This document shows positions 51,361 to 59,950 of a stretch of DNA of 64,000 nucleotides, in pieces. The stretch's first letter is position 1; every line of letters begins with the position of its first letter. The stretch is from contig NZ_JACHEB010000001.1 in assembly GCF_014201335.1 (NCBI RefSeq), forward strand, positions 186,001-250,000, written 5' to 3'. Below the pieces are notes generated by a model. The model saw only the letters and a list, made by a program, of their open reading frames with translations, ran no database searches and had not been told where the DNA came from. Both the position numbers and the translations under genes were made by a program. This stretch comes from Tunturiibacter gelidiferens. GTDB taxonomy: Bacteria > Acidobacteriota > Terriglobia > Terriglobales > Acidobacteriaceae.

Positions 51361-54096
51361 CTAGCTGGGTTTCTTTGGGGTCCACTTTTTTCGGGTGGGG
51401 GATGGGTCAGTGGAAGCGTTGGATTCCTCGGGTGAGGGGGACGAGGTTTGCGTAGTGGTGACGGGGGTGGTGGACTTTGGCTGCCACTTCTTCCGTTCGG
51501 GCGGCGGGGGTGCGGGCGAGGGATTCTGGTTAGCTGCAGACGCAGGCACATGTTCAGGCGCTGCAGCTGCATCTTCGATTGGGGCGATTTCGGAGACTTG
51601 GGTTGGGACGGTCGTTTGTTCAGGTGAAGGCGTCGATGTTTTGGGTTGCCACTTCTTGCGCTCGGGAGTTGGAGTGGGTGCGGCGATCTGAGTTGCTGAA
51701 GATTGGCTAGCGGTCTGAGTCGCTTGAGGTGGGCTGGGGGGCGGAATCGTAGCAGCAGGATTCTCGGCGGGATGGCTTGCGGTGGCCGCTTTGGGTTGCC
51801 ACTTCTTTCGTTCTGCGGAGGGTGCCGGGGTTTGGGGGAGTTCGACGGGGAGAATCTCTGCTGTGGGAGACGGCGTTGCCGTAACGGTGGCGACCGTGGG
51901 TTCGGGAACTGCTTGCGAGATGGGAGGTGTGCTGGGTTCGCTCTTTTGCGGGATGGCGGTGAGGCCTTTGCTGCGGCGGACACCTTCGAGGAGAAGTTCG
52001 GCTACGTCTTTAATGACGATATCTTCGGAGTCGGCTTTGGTGGGGGTGCTGTCGAGCATGCTCTTGCAGAAGGGGCAACCTACGGCCAGGACTTTTTCTC
52101 CTGTGGCTGGGGCGAGGGTTTGCTGGGCTTCGCGGAAGCGGTTGTCGGAGATGCGCTCGTTCCCTTCCTCCTCCTCTTTCCAGAACTGGGCGCCCCCTGC
52201 TCCGCAGCAGAAGGAGTTTTCTTTGTTGCGGGGGAGCTCGGGGGTGGAGTTCGAGAGGATGTTCAGAAGATTTCGAGGGGCTTCGTAGACGCCGTTGTGG
52301 CGGCCGAGGTAGCAGGGGTCGTGGTAGGTGATGGTGGCTTCGCTCGGCGTGGGGGTGAGTTGCTTGTTGGCAACGAGGGTCTCCAGATACTCGGTGTGGT
52401 GGAGGACTTTGTAGTCGCCGCCGATCTGTTTGTACTCGTGGCCGATGGAGTTCATGCAGTGGGGGCAGCTTGCTACGATGAGTTTTGGCTGGACGGTGTT
52501 GAGCGTGGAGACGTTTTTGTCGGCTAGCTGGCGGTAAAGGTACTCGTTGCCGGCTCGGCGGGCGCTGTCGCCGGTGCAGCACTCCTTTTTGCCTAGGACG
52601 GCGAAGTTGACCTCGGCGTGGGTGAGGAGCTCTACGAAGGCGCGGGCGGTTTTCTGGGCTTGAGGGTCGTAGCTGGCAGCGCAGCCTACCCAATAGAGAA
52701 CGTCGGGGGTGGGATTTTCGTCGGTGGTTTTGACGTTGAGGCCGTCGGCCCAGGCGAGGCGCTGCTCGTGGTTGATGCCCCACGGGTTCTGGGCTCGCTC
52801 CATGCCGCGGAAGGCGGATTGGAGCTGGCTAGGGAATTCGCCTTCGATCATGACCTGGTTGCGACGGATGTCGATGATGTCGAGCATCTGCTCGTTTTGG
52901 GTGGGGCAGACCTCCATGCAGGCTCCGCAGGTGGTGCAGGCCCAGGCGGCTTCGGGGGTGAGTGCGAATTTGAGGAGCGGGTGGGGGCTGGGAGCGTCTT
53001 TTTCAAAGGGGGCGGCGGTGAACGCGAATGGGCTTTGTGCAGCGGCGAGGTCGTTAAGTTCCATGCGCTTGTTGATTTCGAGCGCGGCCGGGCTTAAGGA
53101 TTTCCCGGTGGCAGTCGCGGGGCAGACGTCCTGACAGCGGTTGCACTGGATACAGGCGTAGGCGTCGAGAAGGCGGGGCCACGCGAGGTCTTCGAGTCTT
53201 GCGGCTCCGATGGTTTTGGCGTGGGCTTCGTCTTCGATTTCGTTGTCAGCTTCGAGGTTGAGGGCTACGGGAGGGAGAACTCCGTAGGTGGGTTCGCGCT
53301 CGACGAAGTACTTGGCGGGCGCCATGAAGATGTGGATGTGTTTAGTGTAGGGGAAGTAGGCGAGGAAGGCGAGGACGGAGCCGAGTGCTCCCCAGTATCC
53401 GAAGATGCGGAAGGCTTCGGCGTTGGCTGAAGTGAAGAGGTGAGAGAGCAGAGTGGCGAAGGGCTCGTGATACGCGGGGCCTTCGGCTGCGATGCGGGCT
53501 CCGGCTCCGATCGCGCGGCTGCCGACGTGGAAGAGGATAAAGGTGGAGACGATGAGGGAGTCGCGGGTGATCTTTTCTTGTTGAACGTCTTTATGGAGGA
53601 GGGTTCGAAGATTGAAGCGGAAGTCGGCGCGGCTAGGTAAGGCGAAGCGGCGGATGACGAGCGCGACGACGCCAAGGAGGACGAGGAAGCTGAGTACGTC
53701 GGCGAGGAAGCTGTAGGTTGTTAGGACCGTGATGAGGGTGTAGAGGAACGCCTGATTGAGAGCAGGAGGACTGAAGGAGAAACTTATTTGCCCGGAAGAT
53801 ATAGGAAGGAAGCCTTCGGCGGCGTCGACGAGGTTGACCAGGCCGTAGAAGATGAAGCCGTAGAAGATGAAGGAATGAAAGAGGCCGATTGTGGGGCGCT
53901 TTTTGAAGGTGCGCTGTTGGGTAAGCGTGGTGATAAGAGCGTAGAAGAAGCGGCGCGGGAGATGGTTAAAGCGTGGTTCGGGGTCTGCGGCGCCGCGGCG
54001 GATGCGGAGATAGAGGCGGTAGAATCCCCAGAAACCCAGCGCGAGGGTGACGGCGGCGAAGAGAAGGAAGGCGATCTTCTGAGGGAATGGAAGCAT
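51361..54096 (-). CDS. Membrane-bound Fe-S oxidoreductase (ETF:menaquinone oxidoreductase-like)
   Basis: This 911-residue protein has N-terminal helices of a heme-b/NarI-like membrane domain (about 10-250). Two [4Fe-4S] motifs follow: C315xxC318xxC321xxxC325 and C387xxC390xxC393xxxC397. Two cysteine-rich CCG domains (about 480-690; KKECCTGDS, VASCPHCMNS, then FCCGAGGAQFW) resemble HdrD/GlpC. By context it passes electrons from EtfAB to menaquinone. Its tail after about residue 715 is a Pro/Thr/Ala-rich extension with the motif RKKWQPK three times and RKKWTPK at the end, a feature I do not know from the family. Confidence 0.88.
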   Translation of the reverse strand: MLPFPQKIAFLLFAAVTLALGFWGFYRLYLRIRRGAADPEPRFNHLPRRFFYALITTLTQQRTFKKRPTIGLFHSFIFYGFIFYGLVNLVDAAEGFLPISSGQISFSFSPPALNQAFLYTLITVLTTYSFLADVLSFLVLLGVVALVIRRFALPSRADFRFNLRTLLHKDVQQEKITRDSLIVSTFILFHVGSRAIGAGARIAAEGPAYHEPFATLLSHLFTSANAEAFRIFGYWGALGSVLAFLAYFPYTKHIHIFMAPAKYFVEREPTYGVLPPVALNLEADNEIEDEAHAKTIGAARLEDLAWPRLLDAYACIQCNRCQDVCPATATGKSLSPAALEINKRMELNDLAAAQSPFAFTAAPFEKDAPSPHPLLKFALTPEAAWACTTCGACMEVCPTQNEQMLDIIDIRRNQVMIEGEFPSQLQSAFRGMERAQNPWGINHEQRLAWADGLNVKTTDENPTPDVLYWVGCAASYDPQAQKTARAFVELLTHAEVNFAVLGKKECCTGDSARRAGNEYLYRQLADKNVSTLNTVQPKLIVASCPHCMNSIGHEYKQIGGDYKVLHHTEYLETLVANKQLTPTPSEATITYHDPCYLGRHNGVYEAPRNLLNILSNSTPELPRNKENSFCCGAGGAQFWKEEEEGNERISDNRFREAQQTLAPATGEKVLAVGCPFCKSMLDSTPTKADSEDIVIKDVAELLLEGVRRSKGLTAIPQKSEPSTPPISQAVPEPTVATVTATPSPTAEILPVELPQTPAPSAERKKWQPKAATASHPAENPAATIPPPSPPQATQTASQSSATQIAAPTPTPERKKWQPKTSTPSPEQTTVPTQVSEIAPIEDAAAAPEHVPASAANQNPSPAPPPPERKKWQPKSTTPVTTTQTSSPSPEESNASTDPSPTRKKWTPKKPS

Positions 54097-54180
54097 TGGG
54101 CCGGCGTCGTTCGCGTTCGATGTTCAGGTTTCCGTAATTTCTGTTCAGCTAACGCTATTCGACGGAGCGGGAACAGACAA

Positions 54181-54253
54181 GAGCAAATGCGGGGGGTCTC
54201 TCCGTTGCGCGACAGACGGTGATGCTCGTCTGTCGCTTCGGTCGAGATGACGA
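54181..54253 (-). repeat. REP-like element between etfA and the Fe-S gene
   Basis: Read on the minus strand this is GTCATCTCGACCGAAGCGAC..., with a perfect 8-bp hairpin (GACAGACG 54211-54218 and CGTCTGTC 54227-54234) and a GAGAGACCCCCCGCATTTG end. It resembles the element at 28967-29005. It interrupts the otherwise continuous ETF operon. Confidence 0.55.
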
Positions 54254-54286
54254 TTTTTTTACGGTCGGTTGAATAGATGCTGCGTG

Positions 54287-55237
54287 CTATTTTTTCAGTT
54301 CGGTGAGGATGGCGGGGACTAGTTGGGTGACGTCGCCGATGATGCCGTAGTCGGCGATCTTGAAGATGGGAGCTTCGGCGTCGCGGTTGATGGCGACGAT
54401 GGTCTTGCTCTTGTTCATGCCGGAGAGGTGTTGGACGGCACCGGAGATGCCGATCGCAATGTAGGTCTTTGGCTGGACGGTTTTGCCCGTTTGGCCGACT
54501 TGTTCGGAGTAGGGACGCCAGCCTGCATCGACGATGGCGCGGGTTGCGCCGACGGCGGCTCCGAGTTGGTCGGCGAGGGCTTCGACGTATTGGGTGAAGC
54601 CTTCGGCGCTGCCGACGCCGCGGCCGCCGGAGACGACGATTTCGGCTTCGGTGAGCGAGATGCGTGAGCTGCGCTCGGCGGTCTTGCCGGTGACTTTGAG
54701 GCGTGGGGTGGGCAAGTTTAGGTCAACATCGAACTGTTCTGCGGCGTCGGTCTTCGGCGTTGCGGGGTTGAAGACGCCGGGTTTGATGGTGACTACGGCG
54801 ATGGGTGCGGAGGACTCAACGGTTTCGGTGACGCGTGCGAGGAAGGTGTAGCGCTGGGCGGTGATTGTTTCGCCAGCGGCTTTGAGGGTGATGACGTCTT
54901 CGAGCAAAGGGGCGTCGAGTTTGATGGCGACGCGGGGGCTGTACTCGCGGCCGCTGCGGCTGCCGCCGATGAGGAGGAGGTTGGCTTCGCCTTCGGTGGC
55001 GATCTGCGCGACGGCGGCTGACCAGAGTTCGGGGTCATATTGGGCGAGCGCCGGGAGGTCGGCGACGAGGACCTGATCGACGGCGCGGGCGACTTCGTCG
55101 GCGATGGCGGCGATGTTGCTGCCGAGAACGAACGCTGTGAGAGGAGCTTCGCGGCCTAATTCGCGGGCGGCCGTGATCATCTCCCAGGTGCTCTTGCTTA
55201 CTTTGCCGTTGGCGTACTCCACGACGATGAGAATCAT
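54287..55237 (-). CDS. etfA: Electron transfer flavoprotein, alpha subunit
   Basis: This 316-residue FAD-binding subunit ends in the classical domain: VSGGRGVGS, then [45 protein letters not shown] and [19 protein letters not shown]. It accepts electrons from acyl-CoA dehydrogenases. It overlaps etfB by 4 nt, and the membrane iron-sulfur oxidoreductase follows after a 190-nt gap that holds a REP-like element. Confidence 0.95.
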   Translation of the reverse strand: MILIVVEYANGKVSKSTWEMITAARELGREAPLTAFVLGSNIAAIADEVARAVDQVLVADLPALAQYDPELWSAAVAQIATEGEANLLLIGGSRSGREYSPRVAIKLDAPLLEDVITLKAAGETITAQRYTFLARVTETVESSAPIAVVTIKPGVFNPATPKTDAAEQFDVDLNLPTPRLKVTGKTAERSSRISLTEAEIVVSGGRGVGSAEGFTQYVEALADQLGAAVGATRAIVDAGWRPYSEQVGQTGKTVQPKTYIAIGISGAVQHLSGMNKSKTIVAINRDAEAPIFKIADYGIIGDVTQLVPAILTELKK

Positions 55238-55992
55238 GCGATCACCCTTGCTTCGTTGCGGAGAAGATCTACGAGTTGCGCGGCGGCAGCGGGTGCGTCT
55301 TTGCCGTCGAGGATTTTATTGAGGCGACTTTTGACCTGGATCTCGACGCTGACGAATTTGAGTTTTGGTGTGACCGCAAACTGGTCGAGAGACTCTTTGC
55401 GGAGCTCTTTTTTCTTGGACTTCATGATGTTGGGGAGCGTGGGATAGCGCGGCTCATTGAGACCCTGCTGTGTGGTGACGACGGCGGGGAGTTCGAGGGT
55501 GAAGGATTCGCTGCCTTCGTCAGCGTCGTGTTTGCCGGTGAGGGTGGTGCCTTTGAGTTCAAGGGCGCTGGTCCAAGTGACTTGCGGCCAGTTGAGGCGT
55601 TCGGCGGTGGCGGCGGCGAGTGCGTGCGAGTCCCAGTCGGCTTGCTGGCCGCCGGAGAAGATGAGGGTTGCCTGCTCTTGCGTGGCGAGCTGGGCGAGGA
55701 CTTTGCTGAGGGAGATGGCGTCGAGGCGGATGTCGGTTTCGACGTGAATGGCGCGATCGGCGCCCATGGCGAGGGCGGTGCGGAGGGCATCCTGCACGCG
55801 CGAGGGGCCTACGGCGACGGCTACGATCTCGGCTTCGATGCCGCTCTCGCGAAGGCGCAGCGCCTCTTCGACACCATACTCGTCCATGGTGTCCATGACG
55901 AGCTTGCTGTTTTCGAGCGCGACAGCATTGTTTGCGATGTGCACGCTCTCTTCGGCGTCGAGTACCTGCCGAATGTAGGTCAGTATGCGCAT
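55234..55992 (-). CDS. etfB: Electron transfer flavoprotein, beta subunit
   Basis: This 252-residue subunit binds AMP and forms the heterodimer with EtfA. Typical segments are [51 protein letters not shown] and [32 protein letters not shown] chose the ATG at 55992 (protein [10 protein letters not shown]) because AGGAG precedes it. It heads the operon etfB-etfA-iron-sulfur oxidoreductase. Confidence 0.95.
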   Translation of the reverse strand: MRILTYIRQVLDAEESVHIANNAVALENSKLVMDTMDEYGVEEALRLRESGIEAEIVAVAVGPSRVQDALRTALAMGADRAIHVETDIRLDAISLSKVLAQLATQEQATLIFSGGQQADWDSHALAAATAERLNWPQVTWTSALELKGTTLTGKHDADEGSESFTLELPAVVTTQQGLNEPRYPTLPNIMKSKKKELRKESLDQFAVTPKLKFVSVEIQVKSRLNKILDGKDAPAAAAQLVDLLRNEARVIA

Positions 55993-56215
55993 GTGTTCTC
56001 CTGCTTCATTCCTGTGTGTCGTGTGATTTGACTCTTTGAAGCGGCTCGGCGTTGTGAGTCGATGCCGCGTTTGCTTTGATCGAGAGTGTGATGCGGACTC
56101 CAATGATCACGCTCTCGAAAAGAGCTTTGCTCCGACGCGAGAAGGATACTGAACGGGCGTTCAGTTCGTCAACGCGCGTCACGTTCAACGCTCCAAGAGC
56201 GCTGTCCTGCCGGAC

Positions 56216-56280
56216 GGGCTCCCTGCGCGGGAGGCGGTCACTTCGTGACTTGTGTACCCTCCCGTTGGTCGGAGGAAGAA
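56216..56280 (+). repeat. Second dispersed repeat, copy 2
   Basis: This block aligns with 46599-46672: CCCTGCGCGGG, GGCGGTCACTTCGTGACT, TGTGTACC and CTCCCGTTGGTCG, with the GTCAC-TTC-GTGAC hairpin. It lies just past the MutS-like stop codon and before etfB. Confidence 0.7.
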
Positions 56281-56297
56281 ACAGGTCTGCTGGGTAA

Positions 56298-58091
56298 TCA
56301 AACTTTGAGGCCGATGAGGCGCATGAGCTCGATGCCATTGCTTTTTGTGACGACACCTTCCTGTAGCTTGAAGTCGAATTTCATCTTTCCGTCTTCGATC
56401 TCGTCCTGGAGATGAACATTGTGGAGACGGGGGTCGCGCTGCTCGCCGATGTTGGTGAGAGCGAGGTCGTGGGTGCTGATGAGGCCGATGGCTCCGCTGT
56501 CGAGTAAGGCGTGAACTACGCCCTGTGCTCCGATGAGGCGGTCCTTGGAGTTTGTGCCTTGGAGGAGTTCGTCGAGCAGGAATAGGACGGGAGGATGATT
56601 TTCTGCGAGGTCGCAGATCTGGCGGAGACGCGTGATCTCGGCGTAGAAGCGGGAGCTTCCCTCCTGGAGCGAGTCGTTGATAAGGACGCTTGCGCCTATT
56701 TGTAGCGGTGTTAGTTGCATTTTTTGGGCGCGAATCGGGGCACCGGCCATGGCGAGAACGGTGTTGATGCCGACGGCGCGCATGAGCGTGCTTTTGCCGG
56801 ACATGTTGGAGCCGCTGATGAGGAGGACACGCGTTTCGCCGCAGATACTGACGTCGTTGCGGACGCACTTTGCAGCGGAGATGAGGGGATGGCCGAGCTG
56901 TTCGGCGGCGAAACAGGGTGGGCCTTCGACGAACTCGGGGAAGGGATCGGCGGGATGCTCGTAGGTGTAGGCGGAGAGGGAGAGCAGCGCTTCGGCTTCG
57001 CCGACGGCGCTGAGCCAGGTGCGAACGGCAGCTCCGTGGGCGCTACGCCAGGCCTCGGCTGCGTAGGCGACCTGAACGCCGTAGAGGAGAGGCACGTTGA
57101 GTGCGCGCAGGATGGGGTTTTCGAGCGCGTTGATGTACTCCACGATGGTTCGCAGGCGGGCTATGGCTCGAGAGCCGGCGAGGTGATGGGAGGAGAGATC
57201 GCGTTTGAGGGCTTGCAGGCGGGGGGATTCGAAGTGTTCGCGCTCGAGGCGTGCGAGGAGGGATGAAAGAAGTTGGAGGTCTTTGAGGGCGTGCTCGGTG
57301 GACTGAAGGACTTCGGCGGTTTGCTTGCGAAGAGAGGCGGTGATGATGCTTGCGAGTATGAGGACGAGGAAGAAGGGAGTTTTTTCTCCGCGCTCGGCCC
57401 AGTAGATCGCTGATGCTATCGATGCGAGGGAGAGAGTGAGAGAGAACCAGCGGAGAGCGTGATGTTTTAGTTGATTGGGCGATTCGGCCCAGTGCGTGAG
57501 GGCTTCTGTGCGGATGCCGACCTTGAGGTCTTCGCCCAGAATAGCGACGTCTTCGCGAAGATCGAGGCGGGTGCTGAGCTCGGAGAGGGCGGCGTGGCGT
57601 TGCTTGATGTCGGCGATTGGGGATGGAGTGAGGAGCCAGGCGGCTAGGGTGTCTTCGCCCATGCGCGTGCGAGCCAATGAGAGAAGTTCGAAGAGGCTGC
57701 CGGAGCCGAAGAGGTCGAGATCGGTGGCGTAGAGGCTGGTGTGAGTGTCGATGCGGTCGCCGGTTTGGCCGGTGCCTATCCATCGGTCTTCGATGCGGGC
57801 GAGACCCTTGCGATAGAAGTCGACGGCTCGCTCGGCGCAGGAGCGATTGCGCAGGACTTGTGCGTGAAGGATGGCGATCGCAAGGAATAACGCGGGGCCG
57901 GTTAGGAGCCACCAGGGTGAGAATGCGTCGTTGTGGAGAGACAACCAGGCAGCGATCAGGGTTGCAGTGACTATGAGGAGTCGGAGGTTTCCAAAGCGAC
58001 GATGCAGTTTTTCGATGTGCGCGACGTGTTGCTCGCGGGCTTGCTGGCGTTGTTTGTACTCTTCGGAGGGAGAACGATCGGACGGAGGCAC
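56298..58091 (-). CDS. Membrane-anchored MutS-family ATPase
   Basis: This 597-residue protein has the MutS-type ATPase at its C-terminus: the Walker A motif G427-SNMSGKST-435, DSLQEGSSRFYAEITRL, Walker B LFLLDELLQGTNSKDR and ISTHDLALT. A MutS-like lever domain precedes it. The mismatch-recognition domain with its F-x-E motif is missing. The N-terminal part has two hydrophobic helices (about 36-52 and 60-78) and another pair near 213-260. It is therefore a membrane-bound MutS relative of unknown function, not the repair protein itself. Confidence 0.85.
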   Translation of the reverse strand: MPPSDRSPSEEYKQRQQAREQHVAHIEKLHRRFGNLRLLIVTATLIAAWLSLHNDAFSPWWLLTGPALFLAIAILHAQVLRNRSCAERAVDFYRKGLARIEDRWIGTGQTGDRIDTHTSLYATDLDLFGSGSLFELLSLARTRMGEDTLAAWLLTPSPIADIKQRHAALSELSTRLDLREDVAILGEDLKVGIRTEALTHWAESPNQLKHHALRWFSLTLSLASIASAIYWAERGEKTPFFLVLILASIITASLRKQTAEVLQSTEHALKDLQLLSSLLARLEREHFESPRLQALKRDLSSHHLAGSRAIARLRTIVEYINALENPILRALNVPLLYGVQVAYAAEAWRSAHGAAVRTWLSAVGEAEALLSLSAYTYEHPADPFPEFVEGPPCFAAEQLGHPLISAAKCVRNDVSICGETRVLLISGSNMSGKSTLMRAVGINTVLAMAGAPIRAQKMQLTPLQIGASVLINDSLQEGSSRFYAEITRLRQICDLAENHPPVLFLLDELLQGTNSKDRLIGAQGVVHALLDSGAIGLISTHDLALTNIGEQRDPRLHNVHLQDEIEDGKMKFDFKLQEGVVTKSNGIELMRLIGLKV

Positions 58092-58133
58092 AGAGGTATT
58101 ATCGCTTACCCTCTGTGCCTCGCCGATGGCTGG

Positions 58134-59630
58134 TTATGTTGTTGCAGCGGTGGATTCGACGGTATTCGTGGAGGCGACGCGAGCGTACCACTTGGCTGAG
58201 TCCTTCATGAAGCGGCGCTGCGTGGGAAAGTCCACGAAGACCATGCCGAAGCGTTGCGTGTAGCCCTCGGACCACTCGAAGTTGTCGAGGATGGACCAGG
58301 AGTGATAGCCACGAACATCGGCGCCGTCCTGAATGGCGCGGGCTAGTTCGCGAAGGTGTTCGCGGTAGTACTGAATGCGGCGAACGTCGGCGACGCGACC
58401 GCTGGCGTCGGGATAGTCGCCGTAGGAACAACCGTTTTCAGTGATCTCGATGGGGAGTTTGTAGTCCTTCGAGACGCGCTGCACGATCTCGTACATGCCG
58501 CGTGGATAGACCTCCCAGCCAAAGTCGGTGAGGGGGCCTTCTTTTCCGTTGTAGTGATTGAAGCCCATCGCGTCGTACGAGGGTTTAGCGGGAGCAGGAG
58601 TGGCAAGATTGGCGACTATTTGGCGGAAGTAGTAGTTGACGCCAATGTAGTCGAGTGGCGCGGTCATGCGCTTGTCGTCGCCGCTTTGGAAGCCCATGGT
58701 CTCGAGAGGAACGCCGTGGACGAAGGCTTCGGGATAGTGGCCGCGCAAGGCGGTCTCGAGAAACCAGACGTTGTTGAAGGCATCGAAGCGTTTGGCTGCG
58801 GCAGCATCTTCGGGCGAGGAGGTCGCAGGCGTGGTGGAGGACATGCTGAAGGCGGTGCCGACTTTGGACTTCGGAGCGATGGCTTTGATGGCGCGGAAGG
58901 CGTCGCCCTGGGCGAGATTCACGGTGTGTGAGGCTTTGAGGAAGAGGTCGAAGTCCTGCTTTCCAGGAGCGTGGACGCCGCTTCCGTAGCCGAGGTAGGT
59001 GAAGACCCAGGGCTCATTGAAGATGGCCCAGGTGTTGATGCGATCGCCTAGCGCCTTGACTGCTATCTCGGCGTAGTCGGCGAAGCGGGCGGCGGTGTCG
59101 CGATTTGGCCAGCCGCCTTTGTCCTCGAGAGGCTGAGGGAGGTCCCAGTGGTAGAGAGTGACGAGCGGGCGCAGGCCGGCCTTGAGAACTGTGTCGGTGA
59201 GGCGCTTGTAGTAGTCGATTCCCTTCTGGTTAATGGCGCCTTCGCCAGTGGGTTGAATGCGTGACCATGCGATGGAGTAGCGATAGCTGCGCATGTTCAT
59301 CTGCTTCATGAAGGCGATGTCTTCGGGGTAGCGGTGATAGTCATCGCAGGCTACGTCGCCGGTGTAGGCGCCCTTGACGTTTCCTGGGGTGTGGCTGAAG
59401 CGATCCCAGACCGTTTCTCCGCGGCCATCAACGTTCCAGGCGCCTTCGACCTGATAGGCGGCGGTGGCGGTGCCCCAGAGGAAGTCCTTCGGGAATTTGA
59501 TTTCGCCTGCGGCGAGAGTCTGCTCTGCGACGGCGTTGAGAGTGGGGAGGATGGAGGCTCCGGAGAGCTTCGGAAGCGCGGCTGCAGCGGCCCACGCAGA
59601 GGTTTGGGCAAGAAAATTTCGGCGATTCAT
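58134..59630 (-). CDS. GH1 family beta-glucosidase, Tat-exported
   Basis: This 498-residue glycoside hydrolase has a twin-arginine signal (NRRNFLAQTSAWAAAAALP). The acid/base Glu206 is in the motif FNEPW, and the nucleophile Glu398 is in the ITENG motif. The family N-terminus FLWGTATAAYQVEGAWN and WSILDNFEWSEGYTQRFG at the end are present. It cleaves beta-glucosides or beta-galactosides in the periplasm. It lies downstream of the TonB-dependent receptor in the same direction, so the pair may handle the same glycoside. Confidence 0.94.
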   Translation of the reverse strand: MNRRNFLAQTSAWAAAAALPKLSGASILPTLNAVAEQTLAAGEIKFPKDFLWGTATAAYQVEGAWNVDGRGETVWDRFSHTPGNVKGAYTGDVACDDYHRYPEDIAFMKQMNMRSYRYSIAWSRIQPTGEGAINQKGIDYYKRLTDTVLKAGLRPLVTLYHWDLPQPLEDKGGWPNRDTAARFADYAEIAVKALGDRINTWAIFNEPWVFTYLGYGSGVHAPGKQDFDLFLKASHTVNLAQGDAFRAIKAIAPKSKVGTAFSMSSTTPATSSPEDAAAAKRFDAFNNVWFLETALRGHYPEAFVHGVPLETMGFQSGDDKRMTAPLDYIGVNYYFRQIVANLATPAPAKPSYDAMGFNHYNGKEGPLTDFGWEVYPRGMYEIVQRVSKDYKLPIEITENGCSYGDYPDASGRVADVRRIQYYREHLRELARAIQDGADVRGYHSWSILDNFEWSEGYTQRFGMVFVDFPTQRRFMKDSAKWYARVASTNTVESTAATT

Positions 59631-59895
59631 GTCAGATCGTCTCCGGGCGGATTGTTTTGAGGTCGCTATGTCTTAAAAAATAAGGGATGGAGAAAACTCG
59701 AAAATTGAAGGGGGTTTCGGGGGAAACCTGGTCAGGGACGTGGTGTTTTGATGGTGAAGTTGTGGTGGGATGCGTGGTAGATGTGGTGTTTTAACCGTGT
59801 GTTTTTGTGGTTCGAAAAATGTGACAGATTTTGAGATTTATTTTCAGGCCGGGCTAATTAATTCCTTTTGCAGATTGAGAGTCGGGGCAAAAGTT

Positions 59896-59932
59896 ACCCG
59901 TCGGCGAAGAGGGTTTCTCTTCGCCGACGGGT
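59896..59932 (-). terminator. Strong hairpin after the TonB-dependent receptor
   Basis: 16-bp perfect arms (59896-59911 and 59917-59932) surround a 5-nt loop, and on the minus strand TAACTTTT follows. It lies 18 nt beyond the receptor stop codon, between it and the GH1 gene. The remainder of 59631-59950 shows no gene; it should contain the GH1 promoter. Confidence 0.75.
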
Positions 59933-59950
59933 GATTGTGTTGCGTTCGTG

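Noticed and set aside
50169..51983. A 604-residue minus-strand frame rich in Pro, Arg and His
   Set aside because: It is antisense to the HSL esterase and part of the adjacent region, with low-complexity content typical of a shadow frame in G-rich coding sequence.
51703..52527. A Gly-rich plus-strand frame of 274 residues
   Set aside because: It is antisense to the tail and cysteine-rich domains of the iron-sulfur oxidoreductase and has no family features.
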